Below are positions 54,276 through 62,925 of a stretch of 64,000 nucleotides of DNA, in pieces; within the stretch, counting starts at the first letter, position 1; every line of letters starts with the position of its first letter. The notes beneath the pieces were generated by a model. It was not told the origin of the DNA. It ran no database searches and saw only the letters and a list, made by a program, of their open reading frames with translations. The stretch is from assembly GCF_014084045.1 (NCBI RefSeq), contig NZ_CP043732.1, forward strand, positions 124,001 through 188,000. Direction: 5' to 3'. The DNA comes from Microbacterium esteraromaticum. GTDB lineage: Bacteria; Actinomycetota; Actinomycetes; Actinomycetales; Microbacteriaceae. The position numbers and the translations under genes were made by a program.

Positions 54276-55925
54276 TCAGAACCCGGCGGACTTCCCTTCC
54301 CGGCGCGACCCCGAGGCGCCGTTGAGGCGCCCGTCCGGGCCACGCCAGCACATCTCGAACGACCCCATGTGCCAATCGGACAGGCCGAGTGGACGCACCC
54401 GAACTCCCATGGCAGCCAGGCCGGCGACGAACTCCGGCGAGACCCGGCTCTCCATCGCCATCGTGTAGTGATCGTCCAAGGGCATCGTGAGCGGGCGCGC
54501 CTCGGCCTCATCCGGATCGAGCCCGAAGTCGAGGATCCCCGACAGGACCTGCGGCATGGTGGCCTCGACCTTCCCGGGCGTGCCGAGGGCGAGCCACGGC
54601 TCTCCTCCCCTCAACACCATCGTGTTCCCCATCACGGTGCGCACGTCACCGCCGCCGGTGTACCAGCCGCTGATGTTCTGAATGGGGTCGAGGCTGGTGT
54701 CGGTGAGCGATCCGGTCATGGGAACGCCGCCGACCACCTCACCGGGGATGCCGCTTCCCGAGAGGGTGGTCATGGCCTGCACCCAGTCACCCTGCGCGTC
54801 GACGATGCTGATCTCGCAGCTGTCCGTGCCCGGCGTCGTCGCCAGCTCCATGTGGCGCGGGTGTCGGGAAGTGAGCTCCAGATGGGCGGTGAGGTCGACA
54901 CGCGGGCGTGATCGCTCGATGATGCGGGCGACGTGTGCGTGATACTCCGGGTCGGCGATCGCCTCGCTGGGATCCTCGAAGCAGCGCGGATCATTGAGAT
55001 GGCCGAGATCGACGCGAACGCGACGCAGCGCATGCCCCAGGTAGTAGCAGGCCATCGGGTCCTCACTGTAGTGGCCGAGCTCCTGGACCCCGAGCTGCTC
55101 GAGCACACCGAGCACGAAGGCGAGTGAGACGGCCTGGATCTGGGGCGCGGCCAGAGAGGCGACCTCGTGACCGCGGTGACGGAAGATCCGCGCGGGCGAC
55201 CAGCGCGGTGCGTTCGCGTTCAGGTCCTCGAGCCTCACCGCCCACCCCATGGCATTGCCGCGACGGACGAACGCTCGTGCCCATCCGCCGCTGAGGAAGT
55301 GATCGGGGCCCTCGTCTGCGAGCGCCGACAGGGTCGCCGCAAGCTCCGGCTGACGCCACGTCTCTCCCACCTGCGGAAGGCGCCCATCGGGCGTGAAGTG
55401 CGACCGCCCCGATGGCGAGTGCTGGAAGTAGGCCAAGGTCGTGGCCATGACGTAGTGTTCGAACGATGTGACGCGGTGCCCTTCCTCCGCCAGCATCGCT
55501 GCGGGCGCGACCAACCGCGCCCACGGAAGCGTCGCCCCCTGTTCCCAGCATGTCTTCATGGCAGGCATGAACCCGGGGACGACCGCGTTCGCGCCGGGAG
55601 GATGGGCCGAGTATGTGCCGGCCACCACGGGAAGCGGGCGGAACGGGGCCAGTCCTGGCACCAGGCGTCCCGGGCTGTTGAGCTGGCGCACCTTCCCGGA
55701 ACGCCGCTCATAGTGGAGCACCGTCACGGTGCCCGCATGGTTGGTGAGCTCCTGCGACACCGTGGCCTGCACCATACAGGCGCCGATCAGGGCGTCGATG
55801 GCGTTGCCACCCTCCCGGAGGATGTCCAGCGCGGCATCGGTGACCAGCGGATGCTGGGTCGACACCATCGCGGAGTCGCCGTAGGCGACGGCCTTGCGGC
55901 CCACCGTTCCGGGAGGGTGGTACAT
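54276..55925 (-). CDS. gamma-glutamyltransferase-family Ntn hydrolase with Ser at the nucleophile position
   Basis: A 549-residue GGT-family protein. HPLVTDAALDILREGGNAIDA near the start and GDVRTVMGNTMVLRGGEPWLALGTPG-type segments near the end are typical. The autocleavage site reads PGTDSCEISIVDAQGD; aligned to TTHxSVVD of classical GGT, the catalytic Thr is replaced by Ser369, with Cys370 next to it. Classical GGT is exported; here there is no signal peptide, so it should act on imported gamma-glutamyl or other amide compounds in the cytosol. It starts 25 bases after the peptide-binding protein gene. The reaction is not certain: acylase or amidase activity is also possible. Confidence 0.85.
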   Translation of the reverse strand: MYHPPGTVGRKAVAYGDSAMVSTQHPLVTDAALDILREGGNAIDALIGACMVQATVSQELTNHAGTVTVLHYERRSGKVRQLNSPGRLVPGLAPFRPLPVVAGTYSAHPPGANAVVPGFMPAMKTCWEQGATLPWARLVAPAAMLAEEGHRVTSFEHYVMATTLAYFQHSPSGRSHFTPDGRLPQVGETWRQPELAATLSALADEGPDHFLSGGWARAFVRRGNAMGWAVRLEDLNANAPRWSPARIFRHRGHEVASLAAPQIQAVSLAFVLGVLEQLGVQELGHYSEDPMACYYLGHALRRVRVDLGHLNDPRCFEDPSEAIADPEYHAHVARIIERSRPRVDLTAHLELTSRHPRHMELATTPGTDSCEISIVDAQGDWVQAMTTLSGSGIPGEVVGGVPMTGSLTDTSLDPIQNISGWYTGGGDVRTVMGNTMVLRGGEPWLALGTPGKVEATMPQVLSGILDFGLDPDEAEARPLTMPLDDHYTMAMESRVSPEFVAGLAAMGVRVRPLGLSDWHMGSFEMCWRGPDGRLNGASGSRREGKSAGF

Positions 55926-55950
55926 GACGCTCTCTTCGCTCAGATCCGGG

Positions 55951-57567
55951 TCAGGACTTCGGAGGACCGAGCTTGCTCCAGTCGAGGATCACGACCTCGC
56001 CCGGGTGCAGGAACCCGTCGAGCCCGCTCAGATCGGCCCGGATGGCGTCCGTGTACTTCACCTGGACCAGCGTCGCCGTCGGCATGTCGTCGGCGATCAT
56101 GCGCTGCGCCTTCGTGTAGAACGGAGTGCGCTCGGACTGCTCATTGGCCGCGGCCGCGTCACGGAACACCGCGTCGAGTTCCTCGTTGCAGTACCCGGTC
56201 GCATTGCCGAAGACGGCATTCTGGTTGTTGTCACAGGTGTAGCGACGGTAGAGGCCGATTGCCGGGTCCGCACCAGACGAGATGTTGATCGTGTAGGTGT
56301 CGAAGTTGTGCTCGGCGAACACCTCCTTGCGGAACACCTCCGCGTCGTCGGCGATCACCTTCACATCGATGCCGATCGCCTTCCAGTTGTCTGCGATGAC
56401 TTCCGCGACCTTGTCGCCGCCGGGCTCAGCCGTCTCGTAGCGATGGGTCAGGGAGAAGCGGATGCCATCGGCACCGCGCGGGTACCCGGCGGCATCGAGA
56501 GCGGCTTCCGCCGCTTCGGGATCGTAGGGCAGCTCCTTCTCGTAGTCGACTTCGCCGGAGTTCGCCCAGTGCCCGTCGGGAAGCGGTGCCCGGCCCGGGG
56601 GGAAGTACCCTCCATAGACGCTCTTCGAGATGAACTCGCGGTTGATCGCCTGGAACAGCGCCTTGCGCACCTCCGGTTTGGCGAGGATCTCGTTGCGTGT
56701 GTTGAACGGGAACATCTTCATCGATGTCGACGCGCGCCCCACGTCCAAGCGGATGTTGTCGTCGTCCTCGAGCTGGAGAATCGATTCATACGTCACGTCA
56801 TAGGAGTTGATGTACTGAATGTCCCCCTTCTTCAGCGCAAGGGCTCGGGCAGACGGTTCGCCCATGACCGTGAACACCACGTTCTCGTACCCGGGCTTGT
56901 CGCCCCAGTAGTCCTCGTTGCGCACCAGGGTGATCCGGTTGTTCTCCCACGACTTGAACTTGAACGGCCCCGTTCCGATGGGTGCCCTGTTGGCAGGGTT
57001 CTCGAGCAGGTCGGTGCCTTCGTAGATGTGCTTCGGGATGACCGTGAACGACATCGAGTTCAGCATCGCGAGGAAGGCACCGGCCGGAGAATTGAGCACG
57101 ACGTCCACCGTGTGCTCGTCGACCTCCTTGGCCTCCTTGATCATGTCTTTGAGGGCTGCCGTCTGTGCGTTCACGCCGAGGCCCTCGGTGAGGCTGAACA
57201 CCACGTCTGCAGCGGTGAAGGGCTCGCCGTCGTGCCACTTCACACCCTTGCGCAGGTGGAAGCGGTGAGTCACCTCGTCAAGCAGCTCCCACGACTCGGC
57301 GAGTTGCGGCTCGAGTTCGCGGTCGCGGTTCACTGTGACGAGTGACTCCTCCATCGCCAGTCCGACGAGCCCGACCTGCACGTCGCCGAGGAACAGTCGC
57401 ATGAGGTGAGGCGGCTCTGCACTCATCCCCACCACGAACGTGCTGTCGCTCGCGCTGCCGCGGTTTCCCGAGCCGCTCGGCGAGCAGCCTGTCACCGCCA
57501 AGGCCGCGATCATCGCGGCGGCGCCGGCGAGAAGCAGCCTCTGCCTCAGCCGTCCTATCCGTTTCAT
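55951..57567 (-). CDS. oligopeptide-type ABC transporter substrate-binding lipoprotein (SBP family 5)
   Basis: A 538-residue lipoprotein: lipobox LAVTGC near residue 28, then the family 5 signature LAESWELLDEVTHRFHLRKGVKWHDGEPFTA-type region, GTGPFKFKSWENNRITLVRN and DYWGDKPGY. This family binds peptides, nickel or other solutes in a large cleft. It is encoded fifth in the operon, after the two ATPases, and should deliver ligand to the permeases encoded before it. An AAGGTGA ribosome site precedes the ATG. The 90 bases before it may hold a separate promoter, but I see none clearly. Confidence 0.9.
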   Translation of the reverse strand: MKRIGRLRQRLLLAGAAAMIAALAVTGCSPSGSGNRGSASDSTFVVGMSAEPPHLMRLFLGDVQVGLVGLAMEESLVTVNRDRELEPQLAESWELLDEVTHRFHLRKGVKWHDGEPFTAADVVFSLTEGLGVNAQTAALKDMIKEAKEVDEHTVDVVLNSPAGAFLAMLNSMSFTVIPKHIYEGTDLLENPANRAPIGTGPFKFKSWENNRITLVRNEDYWGDKPGYENVVFTVMGEPSARALALKKGDIQYINSYDVTYESILQLEDDDNIRLDVGRASTSMKMFPFNTRNEILAKPEVRKALFQAINREFISKSVYGGYFPPGRAPLPDGHWANSGEVDYEKELPYDPEAAEAALDAAGYPRGADGIRFSLTHRYETAEPGGDKVAEVIADNWKAIGIDVKVIADDAEVFRKEVFAEHNFDTYTINISSGADPAIGLYRRYTCDNNQNAVFGNATGYCNEELDAVFRDAAAANEQSERTPFYTKAQRMIADDMPTATLVQVKYTDAIRADLSGLDGFLHPGEVVILDWSKLGPPKS

Positions 57568-57657
57568 GTCGTTGTCACCTTTCTCTCCTTGTCATTCCTG
57601 CTGCACGGGCGCAGCCGTCCTCCAGGTCTCCTTCGATCCGGTGACGGATGTCCGTGA

Positions 57658-58518
57658 TCATCCTTCTTCGTGCTCCGGCTCGGAATTCTCGTCGACGAAC
57701 CACGCCGGCGGCTCCAGCTTCGGAGTGGACTTGAGAAGGGTCTGCGTGTACTCGTTCTGCGGGCTCAGGAAGATGTCGCCGACACTGCCCGCCTCGACGA
57801 TGTCGCCGCGGAACATGACGACGGCACGGTCTGCCAGTGCTCGAACGACCGAGAGGTCGTGCGTGATGAACAGGATCCCCATGCGCCGCGTGTGCTGCAG
57901 AGTCCGGATCAGTTCGATGATCTGCACCCGCACTGAGACGTCGAGCGCCGAGGTCGGTTCATCGGCGACGAGGTACTCAGGCTCGTAGAGCAGGGCGCGG
58001 GCGATCGCCACGCGCTGCTGCTGTCCGCCGCTGAGCTCGTGCGGATACCGTCGCAGGTAATCCGAGGCCGGCGAGATGCCGACTTCCTCCAGCGCCTCTG
58101 CTGCCCTCCTCTGCGACGCAGCCCGGCCGACGCCTGCCTGGCGAGCGGCGTAGCCGAGGATCGACCCGACGGTCCTCTTCGGGTTGAGGGACGCGGCCGG
58201 GCTCTGGAACACCATCTGGACGGTGCGACCGAAACCAGGGCGCAGCCTCCGACGACCCGACCGCGTGACACCGCCGATCCTGACCTCCCCGGAGTCCGGG
58301 CGCTGCAAGCCCACCATGACGCGCCCCAGCGTGCTCTTGCCGCTGCCGCTTTCGCCGACCAGTCCGACGATCTCGCCGCGTCCGATGCTGAGCGAGATGC
58401 CGTTCGCTGCGACGACACGGTTCCGTCCGCCACGCCCGGTCTTGAACTCCACTCGGACCTCATGCAGGTCGAGCCGGCTGGCCTCCGCTGCATCCTGCCG
58501 TGCCTCGTTCGTCGTCAT
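57658..58518 (-). CDS. oligopeptide-type ABC transporter ATP-binding protein (DppF-like)
   Basis: A 286-residue ATPase: Walker A LVGESGSGKSTLGRVMVGLQ, Q-loop MVFQSPAASLNPKRTVG, signature HELSGGQQQRVAIARALLYEP and Walker B LVADEPTSALD, with the C-terminal oligopeptide/dipeptide segment SPQNEYTQTLL. ATG 58518 overlaps the previous ATPase stop (ATGA). It pairs with the DppD-like protein. Confidence 0.9.
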   Translation of the reverse strand: MTTNEARQDAAEASRLDLHEVRVEFKTGRGGRNRVVAANGISLSIGRGEIVGLVGESGSGKSTLGRVMVGLQRPDSGEVRIGGVTRSGRRRLRPGFGRTVQMVFQSPAASLNPKRTVGSILGYAARQAGVGRAASQRRAAEALEEVGISPASDYLRRYPHELSGGQQQRVAIARALLYEPEYLVADEPTSALDVSVRVQIIELIRTLQHTRRMGILFITHDLSVVRALADRAVVMFRGDIVEAGSVGDIFLSPQNEYTQTLLKSTPKLEPPAWFVDENSEPEHEEG

Positions 58519-59336
58519 CGCTCTCCCTCCGCGGCGATCGGCGCGTCGTAGATGGCTCGCATGGCGCGCATGAGCGACCGCGTGTAGTCGTGCTGCGGTC
58601 GCCACAGGATGTCCTCGGTAGCGCCGTTCTCGACGAGATCGCCCTGGTACATCACGTACATCCGGCTGCAGACCTGCCCGATCGCGGCGAGATCGTGAGA
58701 GACGAGCAGCACAGCGACGTCCTCTTCGTGTGCGAGCCGCTTGAGCAGGCGAAGCACCTGGTCCTGGATCGTGACGTCGAGCGCCGTCGTCGGCTCGTCG
58801 GCGATGATGAGGCCCGGGTTCTTCGCCAGCGCGCATGCGATGATCACACGCTGCTTCATTCCGCCGCTGAGCTGGTGGGGGTACAGCCGGCTGAAGTCGC
58901 TCGTACCCGGCAACCCGACGGACTCCAGCAGCTCGAAGACGCTGCGGGTCCCGTCAACGATGGCCTCCGCTATCTGCTCGCCGACGCGCATCGTGGGGTT
59001 CAGATGCGCGTTCGGATCCTGGAAGACGTACGAGAGGTCGGTGCGCAGCGCCTGTCGGCGCGCGCCGGTGTCCGCACCGACCAGTTCCCTCGACATGAGC
59101 TTCACGCTGCCGCTCACCTCAGGGCGAAGCCCGGGTGCGAGCAGTCCTGCAACAGCCCGTGTGAGCATCGTCTTACCGGATCCGGACTCGCCGACCAGGC
59201 CGACCACCTCACCGCGCCGCAGCATCAACGACGCATCGCGCACGGTCTGCACGCGTCCGGCGCCGAAGGGGTTGATGCTGACATCCAGGGAGTCCACCGA
59301 GAGCACGACCTCGTGATGTTCGGCTGCCGCGTTCAC
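58515..59336 (-). CDS. oligopeptide-type ABC transporter ATP-binding protein (DppD-like)
   Basis: A 273-residue ATPase: Walker A LVGESGSGKTMLTRAVAGLL, Q-loop YVFQDPNAHLNPTMRVG, signature HQLSGGMKQRVIIACALAKNP and Walker B LIIADEPTTALD. The last part, RPQHDYTRSLMRAM, is the family C-terminal segment, though it lacks the Cys-rich Fe-S motif of classical DppD. GTG 59336 overlaps the permease stop. Confidence 0.9.
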   Translation of the reverse strand: MNAAAEHHEVVLSVDSLDVSINPFGAGRVQTVRDASLMLRRGEVVGLVGESGSGKTMLTRAVAGLLAPGLRPEVSGSVKLMSRELVGADTGARRQALRTDLSYVFQDPNAHLNPTMRVGEQIAEAIVDGTRSVFELLESVGLPGTSDFSRLYPHQLSGGMKQRVIIACALAKNPGLIIADEPTTALDVTIQDQVLRLLKRLAHEEDVAVLLVSHDLAAIGQVCSRMYVMYQGDLVENGATEDILWRPQHDYTRSLMRAMRAIYDAPIAAEGER

Positions 59337-60187
59337 AGCGCTCTCCTTCCCGCGCTACCACGATTTCCTGCGGCGTCGCCGATCACGTTGAAGCACAGCA
59401 CCATGATCGCGATGCATATGCCGGCGGGGATGCTGAACCACCACGCGTCCGCCAGGTACGGCTGCGCACGACGCAGCACGGCACCCCAGCTGGCCGTCGT
59501 CGGATCGCCGAGGCCGAGGAAGCTCAGTCCGGCTTCCAGGAGCATTCCGCGCCCCACGTCGAGCGCGGCCTGCACAGCTGCCGCCGGGATGACCAGGGGG
59601 AAGATCTCGAGAAGGATGATCCGCCACGACGGCGTTGCAGAGATGCGGGCGGCGTCGACGAACTCCGATGATCGCAGGGCGAGGAACTGCCCCCGCACGA
59701 TCCTCGCGGACTGCGGCCAGATCGCGAGGATCACAGCCACCGCCGTGAGGGTGGAGTCCCTGCCGATCACGGCGACAATCACCAGGGCGATGAGCATCGC
59801 CGGCATGATCTGGAACACCTCGGCGATGCGCATCAGGATGTTGTCCACGGCGCCGCCGACGTACCCCGCTATCCCGCCCACGAGCAGACCGACCACAAGG
59901 GACCCCAGCCCGGCGGCGATGCCGATGAAGAGCGAGACCCGAGCTCCGTAGACGATCTGCGAGAAGAGATCTTTGCCCACGTCGTCCGTGCCCAACCAGT
60001 GCGATGCCGATGGAGGCTCGAGGATGTCGTTCGAGATCGCGAACGGATCGATGGGGGCGATGACGGGTGCGAGCAGCGCAGCGAGCGCGAAGAGCCCGAC
60101 AGTGATGATGGCGCCGATGGTGAGCGCGTTCGGCCTGTTCCTGCGCACCTTGCGGGCTGCTCTCTGAACCACGATGGCCTCGGTCAT
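59333..60187 (-). CDS. oligopeptide-type ABC transporter permease (DppC-like)
   Basis: A 284-residue permease with about six hydrophobic helices. The N-terminal domain APIDPFAISNDILEPPSASHWLGTDDVGKDLFS and the loop DAARISATPSWRIILLEIFP are the DppC/OppC marks. It overlaps the DppB-like gene before it (60184-60187) and the DppD-like gene after it. Confidence 0.9.
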   Translation of the reverse strand: MTEAIVVQRAARKVRRNRPNALTIGAIITVGLFALAALLAPVIAPIDPFAISNDILEPPSASHWLGTDDVGKDLFSQIVYGARVSLFIGIAAGLGSLVVGLLVGGIAGYVGGAVDNILMRIAEVFQIMPAMLIALVIVAVIGRDSTLTAVAVILAIWPQSARIVRGQFLALRSSEFVDAARISATPSWRIILLEIFPLVIPAAAVQAALDVGRGMLLEAGLSFLGLGDPTTASWGAVLRRAQPYLADAWWFSIPAGICIAIMVLCFNVIGDAAGNRGSAGRRAL

Positions 60188-61158
60188 AGCGACGTCGCCT
60201 CCCTGACTTTCGGATCGATTACGCCGTAGACGATGTCGGTGATGACGTTGACGACGAGCGTCACGACGGCCACGACCACGACGACTCCGAGCACCACCGC
60301 GGTGTCACGACGAGTGACCGAGTCGTACAGCAGCGTGCCCATTCCCGGCCAGCCGAACACCTTCTCGACCAGGACGGAGCCGCCGATCATGGTGCCGAAG
60401 GTGTACCCGAAGACCGTCACGACGGGAAGCAGCGAGTTGCGCACGACGTGCCGGCGAACGATGCGGGAGCGCGTCATGCCCTTCGAGACCGCGGTCAGCA
60501 CGAAGCCGGAGTTCAGCACGCCTCCCGCGCTTGCGCGCGTCATCCGGATCATCAGGGCGGTCTCCGGCACAGCCATCGCCGCTGCGGGCAGCAGAAGATG
60601 CGAAAGCACATCCAGCGCCTGCTCGAATGGAGTGCCCTGGAACCCGATGGTCGTCATGCCCTGTGTGGGCAGCCAGCCGAGGCTGATGGCGAAGACCATC
60701 ACCCCGAGCAGAGCCAGCCAGAAGGTCGGAATGCTGAAGGCGACGAGCGCGAGGACGTTGATCGCCGTGTCGACGAAGCGCTTGCGCGTGGTCGCGGCCC
60801 ACAGGCCGAGCGGCAGGCCGATGGTCAGAGAGAGGATGCTCGCCGCGACGACGAGGATCACCGTGGCGCCGAGGTGGTCGACCACCAGCGGCAGCACCGC
60901 TTCGCGGTTCGCGAAGGAGAAGCCGAGATCGCCGCGTGCGACGCTCCAGAGGTAGTTCAGGTACTGCACGATGAACGGCTTGTCGATTCCCAGCTCAGCG
61001 CGACGTTGCGCCAGGTACTCCTCGGATGCCGGGTAGTCGCCGATGGTCGCCGTGACGATGTCGCCGGGTGCGAGCGATACCAGGATGAACGTGAGCGTCA
61101 CGACCCCCCAGAGCAGAGGGACGACGTACAGGATGCGGCGGAGGATCGCCAAGAGCAT
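60184..61158 (-). CDS. oligopeptide-type ABC transporter permease (DppB-like)
   Basis: A 324-residue permease, first gene of the minus-strand operon. The start MLLAILRRILYVVPLLWGVV and the region RRAELGIDKPFIVQYLNYLW are typical of DppB/OppB; the EAA loop reads TAVSKGMTRSRIVRRHVVRNSLLP. It has about six hydrophobic helices. It is divergent from the GntR gene across 314 bases. Confidence 0.9.
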   Translation of the reverse strand: MLLAILRRILYVVPLLWGVVTLTFILVSLAPGDIVTATIGDYPASEEYLAQRRAELGIDKPFIVQYLNYLWSVARGDLGFSFANREAVLPLVVDHLGATVILVVAASILSLTIGLPLGLWAATTRKRFVDTAINVLALVAFSIPTFWLALLGVMVFAISLGWLPTQGMTTIGFQGTPFEQALDVLSHLLLPAAAMAVPETALMIRMTRASAGGVLNSGFVLTAVSKGMTRSRIVRRHVVRNSLLPVVTVFGYTFGTMIGGSVLVEKVFGWPGMGTLLYDSVTRRDTAVVLGVVVVVAVVTLVVNVITDIVYGVIDPKVREATSL

Positions 61159-61472
61159 TTTCCGTCACCCCTTCGTTGGTGGTTCGGACGGAGTGGTTAC
61201 CTCGGACAGGTCGGACTCCTTTCGGCCGCACCCGATCGGGACGGACACGTCGGATTCGCATCAGATCTGATCGGGTGAATTGGTCTGTGACATGTAGCAT
61301 GTAGCATGTAGTAGGTCGAGTCAATACCCTCGAGAAGAATGAGGGACTCGAGGTGCAGAGACGTCTATGCTCGGCGTCTCACCCGCCTCGGGAGATACTG
61401 GCGGTCACAAACCTGCTGCTGTGGGGCCGAGCGTCCTGAGCAGTCAGAGCCCACAAGGAGATCGGGGACACC
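61159..61472. promoter_or_regulatory. divergent promoter region between the peptide operon and the GntR/F420 operon
   Basis: No gene is seen in these 314 bases. The centre holds an AT-richer patch with three tandem CATGTAG copies (61291-61311). On the minus strand TTGACT (61324-61319) is a good -35 box reading into the repeats; on the plus strand TTGGTC (61280-61285) with TAGCAT (61302-61307) is a weaker promoter. This layout suits control of both operons by the GntR protein. Confidence 0.5.
61291..61311. repeat. three tandem CATGTAG repeats, candidate GntR operator
   Basis: Exact 7-base copies begin at 61291, 61298 and 61305. CATG is itself palindromic, so neighbouring copies form CATG-TAG-CATG, a possible binding unit for a dimeric GntR protein. 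It overlaps candidate promoter boxes for both directions. Confidence 0.6.
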
Positions 61473-62183
61473 ATGTCACAGACGAATTCGCTCGGCGACG
61501 CGGCGGAGAGCGGCGCGGGGCTGCATGCCATCGGCCAGCGACCGTCCCGCACGCAAGAGGTCTTCGAGGCTCTGCAGCTCGCCATCGCCCGACGCGACCT
61601 GGCGCCGGGAAGCCTTCATTCCGCAGCGGAGCTCGCGGAGACCTTTGGTGTGTCCAGGACGCCGGTTCGAGAAGCGCTGATCGACCTCGCCTCACGGGGG
61701 ATCATCCGATTCGAGCGGAACCGGGGAGTTCGAATCCTGCGCTCGACGGCCGACGACCTGCGCGAGATCTTCGAGTTGCGCCATCTCCTCGAGGTGCATG
61801 CCGCTCGAGTGGCGGCGACCTCGATGAGCGAAGGAGACATCGCTCGGCTGCGCGCCGCTTTCGAGGCGCTCGAGAAGGCCGGCGATGAGAAGGACGACCG
61901 CAGCTACTGGGCAGCAGACCGCACCTTCCACCACATGATCCTGCATGCGGCGGGCAACGAGCGCCTGACGAACATCATCGGCATTCTCCGTGAGTCGATC
62001 CTGGTCCCCGGAGCGACCAGCGCCGGCAGAACCCGCTCGCTCACGCAGATCACCGATGAGCACCGAGTGATCCTCAGCGGCATCGCATCAGGCGACCCGG
62101 ATCAGGCCGCTGAGGCCATGCGCGTGCATCTGCAGAACACCGCCGAGAATCTCATCTCGCAGGAAGAGGACGCCGAGCGCTGA
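61473..62183 (+). CDS. GntR-family (FadR/FCD-type) transcriptional regulator
   Basis: A 236-residue regulator: winged helix SAAELAETFGVSRTPVREALIDLASRG (residues ~50-75), then a helical FCD ligand domain. The metal-binding Asp/His set is visible in AADRTFHHMIL, DEHRVIL and AMRVHLQN. AAGGAG precedes the ATG. It begins an operon with the pgl-like, FGD-like and cofE genes and is divergent from the peptide operon, so it probably couples the two. The ligand is likely an organic acid or a breakdown product of the imported compound. Confidence 0.92.
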   Translation: MSQTNSLGDAAESGAGLHAIGQRPSRTQEVFEALQLAIARRDLAPGSLHSAAELAETFGVSRTPVREALIDLASRGIIRFERNRGVRILRSTADDLREIFELRHLLEVHAARVAATSMSEGDIARLRAAFEALEKAGDEKDDRSYWAADRTFHHMILHAAGNERLTNIIGILRESILVPGATSAGRTRSLTQITDEHRVILSGIASGDPDQAAEAMRVHLQNTAENLISQEEDAER

Positions 62184-62205
62184 CGCCGGCCGAGCAGGAG
62201 GTAGC

Positions 62206-62925
62206 ATGCCCGAATACGTGGAACTGACCGATTCCGCCGCGGTCGCAGACGACGCCGCGATGCGCACAGTGACAGCGCTGCGGGACGCGATCGCGGAGCG
62301 AGGGAGCGCGACGTGGGTGCTGGCCGGCGGCTCCTCCCCCGCCGCCGCGTACCGGATCATCGCCGCCGAGCATTCGGACGCGCTCGACTGGGCGCGCGTG
62401 AGTGTTCTCATGGGCGACGAGCGAGTCGTCCCTCACGACCATGCCGATTCGAACTGGGGCCAGTTGAGCCCGCTCCTCACGGCGAGCCCTCGCGTCGGGG
62501 CGATCCACGGGATCGCTCCCGATACGTCACTCGATCCGCAGTCGTCCGCGACCGAGTACGGCCGACGCATCGAGGCGCAGCTCCAGCCGCTGCGATTCGA
62601 CGTCGTCTGGCTCGGGGTGGGTGAAGACGGCCATACCCTGTCACTGTTCCCCGGGCAGGAACCCGTCTGGAACTCGCCCTCACTGGTCACCGCCGTGACC
62701 GACTCCCCGAAGCCGCCAGCCGAGCGCATCACGCTGACCCTCGCAGCGCTCGACCATGCGCAAATGGTCCTCGTCTTCGCCACCGGCGCGGGCAAGCGCG
62801 ATGCACTGAGTCGCGCTCGAGCGGGAGAAGACCTGCCGATCGCGGTCGCCTCGGCACGCGCCGAGGCCGCCGGCGCGCGCGTCGCCTGGCTGTACGACGA
62901 TGATGCCCGTGACCGCCGGCGCTGA
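62206..62925 (+). CDS. pgl: 6-phosphogluconolactonase-like protein
   Basis: A 239-residue protein of the Pgl/NagB-like fold: VLAGGSSPAAAYRII, VLMGDERVVPHDHADSNWG and the diagnostic WLGVGEDGHTLSLFPGQEPV. Pgl hydrolyses the lactone made by glucose-6-phosphate dehydrogenases. AGGAGG lies 4-5 bases before the ATG. Its 3' end overlaps the FGD-like gene by 26 bases, which fits an enzyme pair of F420-dependent sugar oxidation followed by lactone opening. Confidence 0.88.
   Translation: MPEYVELTDSAAVADDAAMRTVTALRDAIAERGSATWVLAGGSSPAAAYRIIAAEHSDALDWARVSVLMGDERVVPHDHADSNWGQLSPLLTASPRVGAIHGIAPDTSLDPQSSATEYGRRIEAQLQPLRFDVVWLGVGEDGHTLSLFPGQEPVWNSPSLVTAVTDSPKPPAERITLTLAALDHAQMVLVFATGAGKRDALSRARAGEDLPIAVASARAEAAGARVAWLYDDDARDRRR

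Noticed and set aside
61291..61311. CRISPR-like repeats
   Set aside because: Three 7-base tandem copies without spacers and no cas genes; better seen as a regulatory site.
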